Numbered from the stretch's first letter, positions 42,528-51,128 are shown. The stretch is DNA of 60,647 nucleotides from Hamadaea sp. (GCF_013362815.1 NZ_JABFVK010000064.1:1-60647), one strand, 5' to 3'. Program-made: numbers and translations. Notes: generated by a model not told the origin, from the letters alone.

Positions 42528-43395
42528 CCTTGCCGCGTTGACCGCGCTCGGGTTGCGCTGGGACGCGTACGGCCAGGCCGGTCTCACCGGACCGTTGTTG
42601 CGCCTGGCCGACGACCTCGACCACGCGTTCCAGCAGCTCGCCGCGCAGTGGCAGGCCGTCGAGGAACGCCCACCCGCCACACTGCCCGCCAGCGCGCTCA
42701 CCGGTCACCTGCGCGCCTTCCCGCACCAGGCCACGTTCGCGATCGGGCTCGAACCCACCGACACCAACCTCGGCGAGTTCGCCGACGGGCCGGTGGTCGG
42801 CCCGGCCGGCTCGGTGGTCCTCACGCGCACCGGCCCGGTCACGACCGTCTTGACTCCAGCTGCTTGCTTCCACGTGTACGCACAACGCCGGGGAACGCAG
42901 CTGACCGAGGCGGCGTACGTGACGACTCGAACCACGTGCTTCCGCCGTGAACAGCACTACGAACCACTCCGGCGTCAGTGGAACTTCTCGATGCGCGAGA
43001 TCGTGTGCCTCGGCACTTCGGACGAGACGACGTCCTTCCTGGCCGAAGCCCGCGCGCAGACCGACGACTTCGCCCGCCGGATCGGCCTGCCGTTGGCTTG
43101 GGCTCCCGCGACCGATCCGTTCTTCCGGCCGCATCGCCAGCCGGGGTTCCTGCTGCAACGCGTACAGCCCGTCAAGCACGAGGCGATGTATGGCTCGCTC
43201 GCCCTGGCCTCGGCCAACCGGCACCACGACCACTTCGGGTCCACTTTCGACATCAATCGAGCCGGGGTGCCGGTGAGCACCGCTTGCGTCGCCTTCGGCC
43301 TCGAACGCTGGTTGTACGCCGTCGTCGACCGGCACGGGACCGACCCCGGCGCCTGGCCCGAAATCGCTCTTCCTGCAGAGGTGGTAACCGCATGA
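42520..43395 (+). CDS. Class II aaRS-like amino acid:[carrier protein] ligase, operon gene 4
   Basis: A 291-aa protein related to the SerRS-like ligases that load amino acids on carrier proteins instead of tRNA (Bradyrhizobium Bll0957 type). It has no tRNA-binding arm. Candidate zinc ligands are C116 (TPAACFHVY), E160 (FSMREIVCL) and C256 (VSTACVAFG). Motif 2 is TTCFRREQHYEPLRRQWNF and motif 3 AFGLERWLYA with E262 and R263. Known members charge Gly or Ala; the amino acid here is undecided. GGAGG lies 5 nt before ATG 42520. Overlaps with the ACP gene (8 bp) and the reductase gene (4 bp) argue for coupled production. Confidence 0.82.
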   Translation: MPDLAALTALGLRWDAYGQAGLTGPLLRLADDLDHAFQQLAAQWQAVEERPPATLPASALTGHLRAFPHQATFAIGLEPTDTNLGEFADGPVVGPAGSVVLTRTGPVTTVLTPAACFHVYAQRRGTQLTEAAYVTTRTTCFRREQHYEPLRRQWNFSMREIVCLGTSDETTSFLAEARAQTDDFARRIGLPLAWAPATDPFFRPHRQPGFLLQRVQPVKHEAMYGSLALASANRHHDHFGSTFDINRAGVPVSTACVAFGLERWLYAVVDRHGTDPGAWPEIALPAEVVTA

Positions 43396-44534
43396 CAACC
43401 CTGATCACCGGCGCAGACGGCTACCTCGGCCGCCGGATCGCCACCGCCCTCCTCGGCTCCGACGATCTCGTGCTCGGCGTACGCGCGGCCGACAACGCCG
43501 AGCTGAACCGGAAGCGGGCTGCGCTCGCCCATCTCAGCCATCTCGGTCATCAGGTGGTTCCCGTCGACCTCCGGGACGACGACCCGTTCGCGTACGTCGA
43601 CCCGGGCCGGATCACCCGGATCGTGCACGCCGCCGCGCTCATCCGGTTCGACCTCGAACGGGCCGACGCCGAGCAGGTCAACGTGACCGGGACGGCTCGC
43701 GTACGCGAGTTCGCCGAGCGCTGCGACCGTCTCGATCGGCTGATGTTCCTGTCCACCCTGTACGCAGCCGGCCGCCGTCGCGGCGACATACGCGAGTCCC
43801 GCCTCGGCGACGTCGGATTCGTCAACCATTACGAGTGGTCGAAATGGGCGGCCGAGGAGCTGCTGCTCGACTCCGACCTCCCTGTCACCATTCTGCGTTT
43901 GCCGACTGTGATCGCCGAAGACGCGACCGGAGCCATCGGCCAGTTCAACGTCTTCCACCACACGCTGCGGCTGTTCCATCGGGGTTTGCTGACTTTGGTG
44001 CCAGGCGATCCGGCGACCCCGCTGAGCCTCGCGACCGCGGAGTTCACCGCCGATGCCGCCGTGGCGATGCTCGCCGCCAACCCGGGCATCTACCACGCCT
44101 GCGCTGGACCGGTGGCGCTCGGCGAGGTGATCGAGACCGCGTTCACGGTGTTCGAGGCGGACCCGGACTTCCAGCGGCGGATGCTGCCGAGACCGGTCTC
44201 CTGCGATCGGGCTGCCTTCCTGGATCTCGCGGACGCGGCCAGTCGCTTGCGTGGCGGCGCGCTGCAACCGGTGCTGCCGTCGTTGCTGCCGTTCGCCGAG
44301 CAGCTGTACCTGCCCAAGACGTTCCGGGCCGATCGGCTGCGCGCGGCCTGGCCCGGGTATCGCGAGCACGACTCGCTCGCCGTGGTCGCGGCGGCTGCTC
44401 GCGCCTTGGTGGTAGCGCTCGCCGATCGTCGGGCTGACTCTGACGCTGCCGTGTCCCGGGGAGCTTCGTCGGAGCGGGCCGCCTCCGGCAGCCAGACCGC
44501 CGAGAAGGGCCGGGCTCATGCTGCGGCGCGTTGA
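43392..44534 (+). CDS. Extended SDR / thioester-reductase-like protein, operon gene 5
   Basis: A 380-aa NAD(P)-binding protein. The cofactor motif is ITGADGYLGRR, the active site S121-T122 and Y147-x3-K151 (NHYEWSKWAAEELL). IVHAAALIRFD and VNVTGTARVREFA resemble the NAD_binding_4 family, which includes the reductase domains that release carrier-bound thioesters as aldehydes; an epimerase/dehydratase role remains possible. The last ~35 residues are a charged low-complexity tail. Its ATG overlaps the ligase stop (ATGA), and its end overlaps the BtaA-like gene by 17 bp. It may release or modify the acyl product of the operon. Confidence 0.75.
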   Translation: MTTLITGADGYLGRRIATALLGSDDLVLGVRAADNAELNRKRAALAHLSHLGHQVVPVDLRDDDPFAYVDPGRITRIVHAAALIRFDLERADAEQVNVTGTARVREFAERCDRLDRLMFLSTLYAAGRRRGDIRESRLGDVGFVNHYEWSKWAAEELLLDSDLPVTILRLPTVIAEDATGAIGQFNVFHHTLRLFHRGLLTLVPGDPATPLSLATAEFTADAAVAMLAANPGIYHACAGPVALGEVIETAFTVFEADPDFQRRMLPRPVSCDRAAFLDLADAASRLRGGALQPVLPSLLPFAEQLYLPKTFRADRLRAAWPGYREHDSLAVVAAAARALVVALADRRADSDAAVSRGASSERAASGSQTAEKGRAHAAAR

Positions 44535-45606
44535 GCTGGCCGGCGCGGTCGACGACAGGCTGTTCTTCGCCCAGGTCCGCGAGGACCCCCAGGTCGAGAT
44601 CGACGCCTTCGCCGGGCGGTGGGACGGCCCGATCGCCGTGGTCAGCTCGGCCGGCTGCACCGCGTTGTCGCTGGTCGCCGCCGGTGCGCCGGACGTCACC
44701 GGGGTCGACGTCAACCGTACGCAGAACCATCTGGTGGAGTTCAAGGCGGCCGCGATCGACCGGCTCGATCGGCGTACGGCGCTGGGGTTGCTCGGCGCGG
44801 CTCCGATGAGCGCGGACGACCGGCGGTATGCGTACTGGGGTATCCGGTCGGTGCTCAGCCCGGCGGCCGGCCGGTACTGGGACGGACGGCGGAGCGCGAT
44901 CGCGACCGGCGTCCTGCAGTCCGGCGTCACCGAACGGCTCATGCGCCTCATCGCCCGGGTCGTACGCCTGATCCACCGGGGCCGGGTGCCCGAGCTGCTT
45001 CGACTGTCCACTCTGGACGAGCAACGGCGGTTCTATCGCGACGAGTGGGACACCCCCGCCTGGCGGGCGTTGTTCCGGGTGCTGTGCAACCGGCTGGTGC
45101 TGCGCCGCGCGTACGACGAGAGATTCTTCGCCCATGTCGAAGACGCGAGCTACGCGGCGCATTTCCACAGCGTCGCCGAGCACACGCTGACCGATCTCGC
45201 CATCGCCGACAACTACTTCCTGCATTACCTGCTGACGGGGAGCTATCCCGCAGCGAGCCGGCCGCCCTATCTCACTCAGGCGGTGGCGATCGGCCGGCTC
45301 GGCCTCGTCGACGCGACCTTCACCGACTACCTGCGGACGCGCCCGGACCAGAGCATGGCCGGGTACGCCTTGTCGAACATCTGCGAGTGGCTGACCGCCG
45401 ACCAGATCGACGAACTGTTCGCCGAGATCGTCCGCACCGCCCGGCCCGGTGCACGGCTCGTCTTCCGCAACTTCGTCGGCTGGACCGAGGTTCCCGAGCG
45501 GTGGCGCGACGCCGTACGCGAGGACCGCGCCCTCGGCGAACGCATGATCGACGCCGACCGCAGCCTGTGCCAGCGCCGCGTGGCGGTCTGTGCGGTCGGA
45601 TCGTGA
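44518..45606 (+). CDS. BtaA-like (DUF3419) aminocarboxypropyl transferase, operon gene 6
   Basis: A 362-aa protein of the DUF3419/BtaA family, which transfers the 3-amino-3-carboxypropyl group of S-adenosylmethionine; the model enzyme makes the head group of betaine lipid. The SAM-binding region is IAVVSSAGCTALSLVAAGA with the acidic strand end VTGVDVNRTQ, and the C-terminus carries ICEWLTADQIDELFAEIVR and ARLVFRNFVGW. In this operon, with no lipid genes, it may add the group to a soluble amine or hydroxylamine. GAAGGG lies 7 nt before ATG 44518. Overlaps upstream 17 bp and downstream 4 bp. Confidence 0.75.
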   Translation: MLRRVELAGAVDDRLFFAQVREDPQVEIDAFAGRWDGPIAVVSSAGCTALSLVAAGAPDVTGVDVNRTQNHLVEFKAAAIDRLDRRTALGLLGAAPMSADDRRYAYWGIRSVLSPAAGRYWDGRRSAIATGVLQSGVTERLMRLIARVVRLIHRGRVPELLRLSTLDEQRRFYRDEWDTPAWRALFRVLCNRLVLRRAYDERFFAHVEDASYAAHFHSVAEHTLTDLAIADNYFLHYLLTGSYPAASRPPYLTQAVAIGRLGLVDATFTDYLRTRPDQSMAGYALSNICEWLTADQIDELFAEIVRTARPGARLVFRNFVGWTEVPERWRDAVREDRALGERMIDADRSLCQRRVAVCAVGS

Positions 45607-46664
45607 CTGGCTTCTCCGTTCGAGCTGCCTGCGCTGACGACAACGCAGGGTTGGTCGACTTGGCTGCTCTGTCCACGATGGATGGCGACCTCGCTCTTCG
45701 GTTCGACCGCGAGCCGGACTACTTCGCGCTGAACCGCCTCGCCGGCTCGGACTGGCGGGTGGGGGTGGTCGACGGCGACAACGGACCGCTCGGATGCCTC
45801 GCAGTCGCATGCCGGGACGCGTACGTCGACGGTTCACCCTGCTCGATCGCGTACGTGGGCGATCTCAAGGTGCATCCGTCGTTTCGGCGGCAGGGCGTCG
45901 CCCGCGCGCTTGGGCAGTGGGCGTACGCGACCGCCCAAGATCTGGCCGGGCCGGCCGCGCCGATGATGTCGACGGTGCTGGCCGGCAACGAAGCGGCTGC
46001 GAACCTGGCGCTGGGCTTCCTGCCGGGCGTGACCCGCTCGGCCACGATCCGGTCGGCCAGCGTCGACCTGCTGACCCGCCATCGTCCCCGCCGAGCCGAT
46101 CGCGCGCTGGGCCTCGACGTACGCCTCGCCGAACCGGCCGACGAACCGGAGATGCTCCAGCTCTGGCGTCGGTCAGCCATACGCCGACAGTTCGCGCCCG
46201 TCCTCACGGGGTTCTCACTCCAGGAGCCCGGGCTGGATTACCAGCTGGCCCGGAGGCCCGGTGGTGCGTTGGCCGGGTTCGTCGGGCTGTGGGACCAGCA
46301 CGACATCAAGCAGATGCGCGTCATGGGCTACTCCGCCCGGCTGGCCGCGGTCCGGGTCGCCTTCAACCTGGCCGCTCCCCTCTTCGGCGCGCCCCGGCTG
46401 CCGAGACCGGGCGGCGCACTGAGCTATCGCACCGCAGTCCACGTGTGCGCACTCGATTCGGCGACGCTCCACGCCCTGCTGCGGTACGCCTGCGAACACC
46501 TGCACGGCCGGTACTCGTTCCTCACCGTCGGCCTCGACATCCGGGACCCGCTTGCCCGGGCGTTGACCGGGCTACGCGCTCAGCCGGCGGACGTCGATGT
46601 GCTTGTCCTGAATGGACCATCCGATCGCAGCGCACCTGTCCATTTCGAAATCGCGACCGTCTGA
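45603..46664 (+). CDS. Double GNAT N-acetyltransferase, operon gene 7
   Basis: A 353-aa protein with two GNAT-like halves. The first has the CoA-binding motif IAYVGDLKVHPSFRRQGVA (R-x2-G-x-A). The second (about 170-353) is diverged and has no clear CoA loop. It starts at GTG 45603 in a GTGA overlap with the previous gene. It may acetylate or acylate the pathway product, including for self-protection. It is the last gene of the operon; a strong terminator follows 110 bp later. Confidence 0.75.
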   Translation: MTGFSVRAACADDNAGLVDLAALSTMDGDLALRFDREPDYFALNRLAGSDWRVGVVDGDNGPLGCLAVACRDAYVDGSPCSIAYVGDLKVHPSFRRQGVARALGQWAYATAQDLAGPAAPMMSTVLAGNEAAANLALGFLPGVTRSATIRSASVDLLTRHRPRRADRALGLDVRLAEPADEPEMLQLWRRSAIRRQFAPVLTGFSLQEPGLDYQLARRPGGALAGFVGLWDQHDIKQMRVMGYSARLAAVRVAFNLAAPLFGAPRLPRPGGALSYRTAVHVCALDSATLHALLRYACEHLHGRYSFLTVGLDIRDPLARALTGLRAQPADVDVLVLNGPSDRSAPVHFEIATV

Positions 46665-46773
46665 CCCGGCGCCACCCCCGCCCGTCCGCGGCAGCATCCG
46701 CCTGCACCCACCGCAATGGGCGTCACCTGAGCTGCGTCCGCGCGTGCGGGTGGCACCCGCGCATGATCGAGTA

Positions 46774-46806
46774 CCCGTGGTCAGCGCCGAAATCGCTGAC
46801 CACGGG
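46774..46806. terminator. Bidirectional terminator between the biosynthetic operon and grpB-like gene
   Basis: CCCGTGGTCAGCG and CGCTGACCACGGG form a perfect 13-bp stem with a 7-nt loop between convergent genes. A smaller GCGGGT/ACCCGC hairpin lies just upstream (about 46746-46761). Confidence 0.8.
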
Positions 46807-46843
46807 CACTGGATCGAGAGCTTCAGAGGAGCAGCCTGCTGGG

Positions 46844-47359
46844 TCACGCGAGCAAGTCGCGCATGAACTCCGTCTTCGCGCTGGTGTAACCGCGCCGGTC
46901 GGCGGCGTACCGGACGGCGAGCTCGCGTTTGAGGGCGCTGTAGCGGGCGACCGCCGCCGGATCGGCGCGGAGACGATCGCGTACGGCGAGATAGCGGGAC
47001 CACTGCGGATCGTCAGCGGCGACCACGTGGAGGTGGACGACGCGTACCCACGCCTCGGATTCGGCGACGAAGACCTGACCGCCGTCCGGCCCGGCGTCGC
47101 CTCGGTAGATGTATCCGGCTTCGGTCAGCACATCGCGGACCGAGGCGAAGGGCACGCCGGGTGCTTGCCGGACCGCAAGGTCGATCACCGGCTTGGCGGC
47201 GAGCCCCGGCACCGAAGTCGACCCGATGTGCTCGACCCCGGCGGCCAGCCCATCCAGCAACGCCGCCACCTCGGCCGCGTACTCGGAGCCGACGAGCAGC
47301 CATGACGGGTCGTGGTCGACGACGGTCACGACTCCGTAGCGCAAACCGAGCTGGGCCAT
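46844..47359 (-). CDS. GrpB family protein
   Basis: A 171-aa nucleotidyltransferase-fold protein. Signature: VEHIGSTSVPGLAAKPVIDLAV near residues 42-63, with AESEAWVRVVHLHVVAADDP and the C-terminal YTSAKTEFMRDLL. GrpB proteins occur alone or fused to CoaE in actinobacteria; function is not established. TAGAGT (47366-47371) lies 6 nt before the ATG, giving it a leaderless promoter inside the end of the upstream membrane-protein gene. Confidence 0.88.
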   Translation of the reverse strand: MAQLGLRYGVVTVVDHDPSWLLVGSEYAAEVAALLDGLAAGVEHIGSTSVPGLAAKPVIDLAVRQAPGVPFASVRDVLTEAGYIYRGDAGPDGGQVFVAESEAWVRVVHLHVVAADDPQWSRYLAVRDRLRADPAAVARYSALKRELAVRYAADRRGYTSAKTEFMRDLLA

Positions 47360-47754
47360 TCCGTGACTCTACGGGTCCAGGGCACGAGCTGGAGCAGTCC
47401 GAACGTGACCTCGACCGCGAGGAATCCCCAGAGGATCCCGCTGACCCCGTGCCCGAGTGCGTACGCGAGCCAGGCGGAGAACAGAACGCGGGCGAATCCG
47501 TCGAAGAGCCCATGGATCGGCAGCGGCCGGAGGATCCGCAGCAGCGCCCAGATCACCACGACCGAGCCCATCAGGGTGGCGTACAGGGATTGCAGCGGGT
47601 CGAGGGGCGGGAAGCCGCCGAGGCCGAGCGCCGTTCCCGCCTCCGACAAGGTGTCGTGCAGCAGCGCGTAGGTCCACGGGGTGGCGAATCCGGCCGTCAC
47701 GATCAGGTCGTACCAGGCGCTCACCCGGACGACCCGTGAGTAGTTCATGGTCAT
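47326..47754 (-). CDS. Four-helix membrane protein, MerR-controlled
   Basis: A 142-aa hydrophobic protein with about four membrane helices: AWYDLIVTAGFATPWTYALL, LYATLMGSVVVIWALLRILR, VLFSAWLAYALGHGVSGIL and LAVEVTFGLLQLVPW. No family function is known to me. The ATG at 47754 (or 47748) is 15 bp from the MerR operator, where the shared divergent promoter must lie. Its 3' end overlaps the GrpB gene by 34 bp. Confidence 0.7.
   Translation of the reverse strand: MTMNYSRVVRVSAWYDLIVTAGFATPWTYALLHDTLSEAGTALGLGGFPPLDPLQSLYATLMGSVVVIWALLRILRPLPIHGLFDGFARVLFSAWLAYALGHGVSGILWGFLAVEVTFGLLQLVPWTRRVTEWPSSVCATES
47366..47371 (-). promoter_or_regulatory. Leaderless -10 element TAGAGT for the GrpB gene
   Basis: On the minus strand TAGAGT ends 6 nt before ATG 47359. 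Confidence 0.45.
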
Positions 47755-47768
47755 GATCGGGACGGTAA

Positions 47769-47790
47769 ACCCTGGAGTACGCTCCAAGGT
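47769..47790. promoter_or_regulatory. MerR-type operator in a divergent promoter
   Basis: ACCCTGGAG-N4-CTCCAAGGT is an almost perfect 22-bp dyad of the type bound between the -35 and -10 of MerR-controlled promoters. It sits between the membrane-protein gene and the MerR gene. Confidence 0.75.
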
Positions 47791-47820
47791 CAAGCAAGCA
47801 AGGTCAAGTCAGGGAGGAAC

Positions 47821-48186
47821 ATGCGCATCGGGGAACTCGCCGAACGGGCCGGGCTGACCACGGACACCGTCCGGTTCTACGAGAAGGTCGGCCTGCTCAC
47901 GAGCAGCCGGTCGGGCAACGGCTATCGCGACTTCCCGCCGGAGGCCCTGCCCTGGCTTGACTACGTGCGCACGGCGCAGCGCCTCGGATTCTCGCTGGCC
48001 GAGATCGTGCGGACCGGCGAGCGGCTCAAGGACGCTCCCGACAGCGCCGCCGCCCTCTCCGCGTTGTTCGCCGAGAAGATCGAGGTCATCGACGCCCGGC
48101 TGGCCGAACTCGCGCAGCTGCGGGCCGACCTCGCCGATCGGGTCGGCACGGAGTGCCCGCTGCGGGGCGGTCAAGCGTCGGTGTAG
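47821..48186 (+). CDS. MerR family regulator
   Basis: A 121-aa regulator. The N-terminal helix-turn-helix and wing are MRIGELAERAGLTTDTVRFY and EKVGLL, followed by the coiled-coil dimer helix (SALFAEKIEVIDARLAELAQ). There is a single Cys (near the C-terminus), so metal binding through a CueR/SoxR-type cluster is unlikely. AGGGAGG precedes the ATG. It should control itself and the divergent membrane-protein/GrpB unit through the 22-bp dyad. The 3' end overlaps the ABC transporter gene by 16 bp. Confidence 0.9.
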   Translation: MRIGELAERAGLTTDTVRFYEKVGLLTSSRSGNGYRDFPPEALPWLDYVRTAQRLGFSLAEIVRTGERLKDAPDSAAALSALFAEKIEVIDARLAELAQLRADLADRVGTECPLRGGQASV

Positions 48187-50048
48187 CCGATCTTCTGCAG
48201 GTCGTACCAAGTCTTGTACAGGCCGCCCCGGGCGATCAGCTCGGCGTGCGTACCCTGGTCGACGAGGCGGCCCTCGTGGAGCACGAAGATGACGTCGGCG
48301 TGGCGTACGTTGGCGAGGCGGTGGGTGATCAGCACGGTGGTCTTCGTGCCGTGCCGGGCGCGTACGGAGGCGAACAAGGCGGCTTCGGCTCGTGCGTCGA
48401 GCGCCGACGACGGCTCGTCCATGATCAGCAGATCTGCGTCCTTGAAGAAGCCCCGGGCGGCGGCCAGACGCTGCCATTGCCCACCCGACAAATCCTGGCC
48501 ACCTTCGAAACTGCGATCGAGCAAGGTCGCGTACCCGTGCGGCAGGCCGAGGATCATGTCGTGGGCGACGGCGGCCCGGGCGGCCGACTCGACCGGGTCC
48601 CGGCCACCGTCCAAGGTCAGGTCGCCGAGCCGGATGTTGATCTCCGCCGTGAACGGCCACTTCCAATGGTCCTGCGTCACCGCGCCGAACGCCGCCCGGA
48701 CGGCGCCCGCATCGAGGTCCGGCAGCCGGTGCTCGTCCCACCAGACGGTGCCCCGATTCGGCGTACGCAGTCCAGTGAGGACGGCGGCGAGGGTGGTCTT
48801 GCCCGAGCCGTTCTCCCCCACGAACGCCACCGTCTGTCCAGCGTGGATCGTCAGGCTCACGCCGTCGACGGCCGGACTGTCGCGATCGTCGTATGTCAGG
48901 CTCACATCGTCCAGCCGCAGGGTGCGGAACGGTTGCGGCACAACCGGTTCAACCGGTGCGTCGGGGGTCAGCCCCCGCGCTCGCGTCAGGAACTCCTCCA
49001 AGTCTCGCAGGTGACGGCCATCGGCGTACAACTCATTGATGTAAATAGTGGCGACGTGCAAGCTGCCGCGCGCCGATTGGAGGGCGACCACGGCGGTGGC
49101 CGCGGCGGCGAGCGGGAGATGCCCGGTGACCAGGAGGCCCGCGAGCAGGCCGTATACCCCGGCGTTGCAGACGCCGGTGATGATCGCGCCGACGGTCGTC
49201 GTGGCCGTGACGGCCCGCGCGAGCCGCAGTTGAGCCGCGGTCTCGGCGTCCATGACCAGGTCGTATTGACGCAGGAGAAAGTCTCGCAGGTGATAAGCGC
49301 GCAGCTCGGCGGCGGACCCGCGCCGCGCCATCAGCTCCGTGAGTATCCACACTCGACGGCGGCGGATCGAGCCGAGCAGATACTCGCGGTAGCGCTGCCC
49401 GCCCGCGCGCAACGCCGCCCACGCCTCCGGCACGCTCGCGGCCAGCAGCGCGACCGGCAGCAGCGGATGCAGGATCGCCAGCGCGGCGCCCGCGGCGATC
49501 ACCCCGATCACGCCCGCCATCAGGTTGATCGCGTGCCGGACCACATTCCACACCGCGTCCACGCCTCGCCCGCTGCCGCGTTCCAGCTCGTCCGTGAAAC
49601 CTTCACTGTCGTACGCAGAAAGGGGAACCGCGGTCGTCGCCTCGAAGAGGGAGCGCTCGGCCTGCTGACGCAACCGGGGTTCGAGGCGGGTCTGGGTCCA
49701 CCCGGAGGCGATGCCGAGCCCGCCCCGGACGGCGGTGAGAGCGACCAGCGTGATCAGCGCGGGGAGAGCGGCTTCGATCCGTTCGACCGTCGGCCCTTGG
49801 GCGAGCACCGCGATCAGGACTCGTTGGGTGGTCAGCAGGCCGAGCGTCGCCATGACGCCGGCGGTGACCGTGATGGCGATGGTGGCGATCGTGCCGGCCC
49901 GGTCGGCGGCGATCGCCCGGCGGAACGCGGTTCCGATCAGGCGCGGAAGCGCCTTGGCCACGCCGGAGATCCCGGCGTCCACCCGGGCCTGGAGACCGAC
50001 TTCCCACCAGGCGCTGCGCAACTTCGGTATGTCGCTCACTCGCATCAT
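48171..50048 (-). CDS. ABC transporter, fused permease-ATPase (exporter type)
   Basis: A 625-aa half-transporter. The first ~330 residues hold about six hydrophobic helices. The nucleotide-binding domain has Walker A VGENGSGKTT, Q-loop VTQDHWKWPF, signature DLSGGQWQRL, Walker B LLIMDEPSSALDARAE and H-loop LITHRLANV. It resembles exporters of peptides or lipids; substrate unknown. The start is ATG 50048 (or the adjacent ATG 50045); no strong ribosome site is present. Neighbouring genes give no cargo hint. Confidence 0.88.
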   Translation of the reverse strand: MMRVSDIPKLRSAWWEVGLQARVDAGISGVAKALPRLIGTAFRRAIAADRAGTIATIAITVTAGVMATLGLLTTQRVLIAVLAQGPTVERIEAALPALITLVALTAVRGGLGIASGWTQTRLEPRLRQQAERSLFEATTAVPLSAYDSEGFTDELERGSGRGVDAVWNVVRHAINLMAGVIGVIAAGAALAILHPLLPVALLAASVPEAWAALRAGGQRYREYLLGSIRRRRVWILTELMARRGSAAELRAYHLRDFLLRQYDLVMDAETAAQLRLARAVTATTTVGAIITGVCNAGVYGLLAGLLVTGHLPLAAAATAVVALQSARGSLHVATIYINELYADGRHLRDLEEFLTRARGLTPDAPVEPVVPQPFRTLRLDDVSLTYDDRDSPAVDGVSLTIHAGQTVAFVGENGSGKTTLAAVLTGLRTPNRGTVWWDEHRLPDLDAGAVRAAFGAVTQDHWKWPFTAEINIRLGDLTLDGGRDPVESAARAAVAHDMILGLPHGYATLLDRSFEGGQDLSGGQWQRLAAARGFFKDADLLIMDEPSSALDARAEAALFASVRARHGTKTTVLITHRLANVRHADVIFVLHEGRLVDQGTHAELIARGGLYKTWYDLQKIGYTDA

Positions 50049-50089
50049 CGTCGCGGCGTGAGCGCGATTCACGAAGACTCTTACGCGCT

Positions 50090-50533
50090 TTACGTCAGCG
50101 GCTTTGCGTAGCAGTGGGTCCAGAGCTGGCCGACATACTTTCCGTAGCGGGGAATCTCGGCGTATCCGCTGCTCTGGTATAGGGCCATCGCCTCGGGCTG
50201 CAGATTGCCGGTGGTGAGCCGGATCGTCTGATAGCCACGCAGCCGGCCCTCGTCTTCCAAAGCCTTCAGCAGCGCCCGAGCCAGCCCGCGTCCCCGGTAC
50301 GCCGGGCTGACGAACATCCGTTTCACCTCGCCGGTGACGTCGTCGGCCTGTTGCAGCGCCGCACAAGCCACCCCCTCGCCGTCGACCACCGCAACGAGGT
50401 AGGTCGCGTTCGGCTGGACATGTGACCGGCCCTCGGCTCCGTACCGGCTGACCAGTTCGGCGAAGGCCGCACCGAGCAGTGCGTCAAGCTCGGGGTCACC
50501 GAGTTCGCGCTGCTCAACGCGATTTTCGCTCAC
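50090..50533 (-). CDS. GNAT family N-acetyltransferase
   Basis: A 147-aa single-domain acetyltransferase. The acetyl-CoA loop is VKRMFVSPAYRGRGLARALL (R-G-R-G-L-A) and the C-terminal motif B is LYQSSGYAEIPRYG. The acceptor amine is unknown. It starts at GTG 50533 in a 4-bp GTGA overlap with the upstream YciI gene, so the two are translated together. Confidence 0.9.
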   Translation of the reverse strand: MSENRVEQRELGDPELDALLGAAFAELVSRYGAEGRSHVQPNATYLVAVVDGEGVACAALQQADDVTGEVKRMFVSPAYRGRGLARALLKALEDEGRLRGYQTIRLTTGNLQPEAMALYQSSGYAEIPRYGKYVGQLWTHCYAKPLT

Positions 50534-51075
50534 CGCCGGCCCCCGGGCTCCCAGCCATACACCTCGATGTCGGCGTACCGGTCGGCGGTCAGGATGCCGC
50601 GCGCTGCCTCGTCATCCGGCGCGCGCAGCAACGCCGCCGTCCCGAGCCAAGCCGTGCCGTCGTCCGACAACAGCGGCCCGTACGCGATCAGCCCGTCCTG
50701 GTCGGGTGCGACCAGATCGGCCGGCTCTCCTTCGCCCAGCCCCACGACCAGGTAGCGGTTGGTCTCCTCACGCAGGCCCGGGAACTCCCACATCGTCCGC
50801 CCGAGCACATTGCGCCACCGCCGCAGGAGCACGTCCCGGTACGCCCCAGCCTGGTAGTTCGGCTCCTCGAACGCGAACCGGCGGGCCGCCGCGGCATCCG
50901 GCAGGTCGACGATGTGCACGCTGCCCAGCAGGACCTCGCCGTCCACCGAGAACGCCGGCCCGCGCGCGATCAGCTCCGCCTCGAACCCGTCCATGTACGC
51001 CCAGTGCGCCTCGATCAGCGCATCCCGCAGCGGGAGGGAGCCGGGCCGATCGCGGTGGAAGCAGAAGAACTCCAT
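50530..51075 (-). CDS. Tandem YciI-like domain protein
   Basis: A 181-aa protein with two YciI-like (ferredoxin-like) domains. The first spans residues 1-90 (EFFCFHRDRPGSLPLRDALI, HWAYMDGFEAELIARGPAF, SVHIVDLPDAAAARRFAFEEP). The second is shorter and diverged (LIAYGPLLSDDGTAWLGTAA, ILTADRYADIEVYGWEPGG). YciI proteins are of unsettled function. ATG 51075 has AGGA 8 nt upstream and is preferred to ATG 51084. Confidence 0.8.
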   Translation of the reverse strand: MEFFCFHRDRPGSLPLRDALIEAHWAYMDGFEAELIARGPAFSVDGEVLLGSVHIVDLPDAAAARRFAFEEPNYQAGAYRDVLLRRWRNVLGRTMWEFPGLREETNRYLVVGLGEGEPADLVAPDQDGLIAYGPLLSDDGTAWLGTAALLRAPDDEAARGILTADRYADIEVYGWEPGGRR

Positions 51076-51128
51076 GGCGATCATCCTGCGCTAGCCCGCC
51101 ACCCGTTTGCCCACCAGGGTGGCCGGTT

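Noticed and set aside
48153-50111. Long plus-strand frame antisense to the ABC transporter
   Set aside because: No recognisable motif; the ABC Walker and signature motifs on the other strand are unambiguous.
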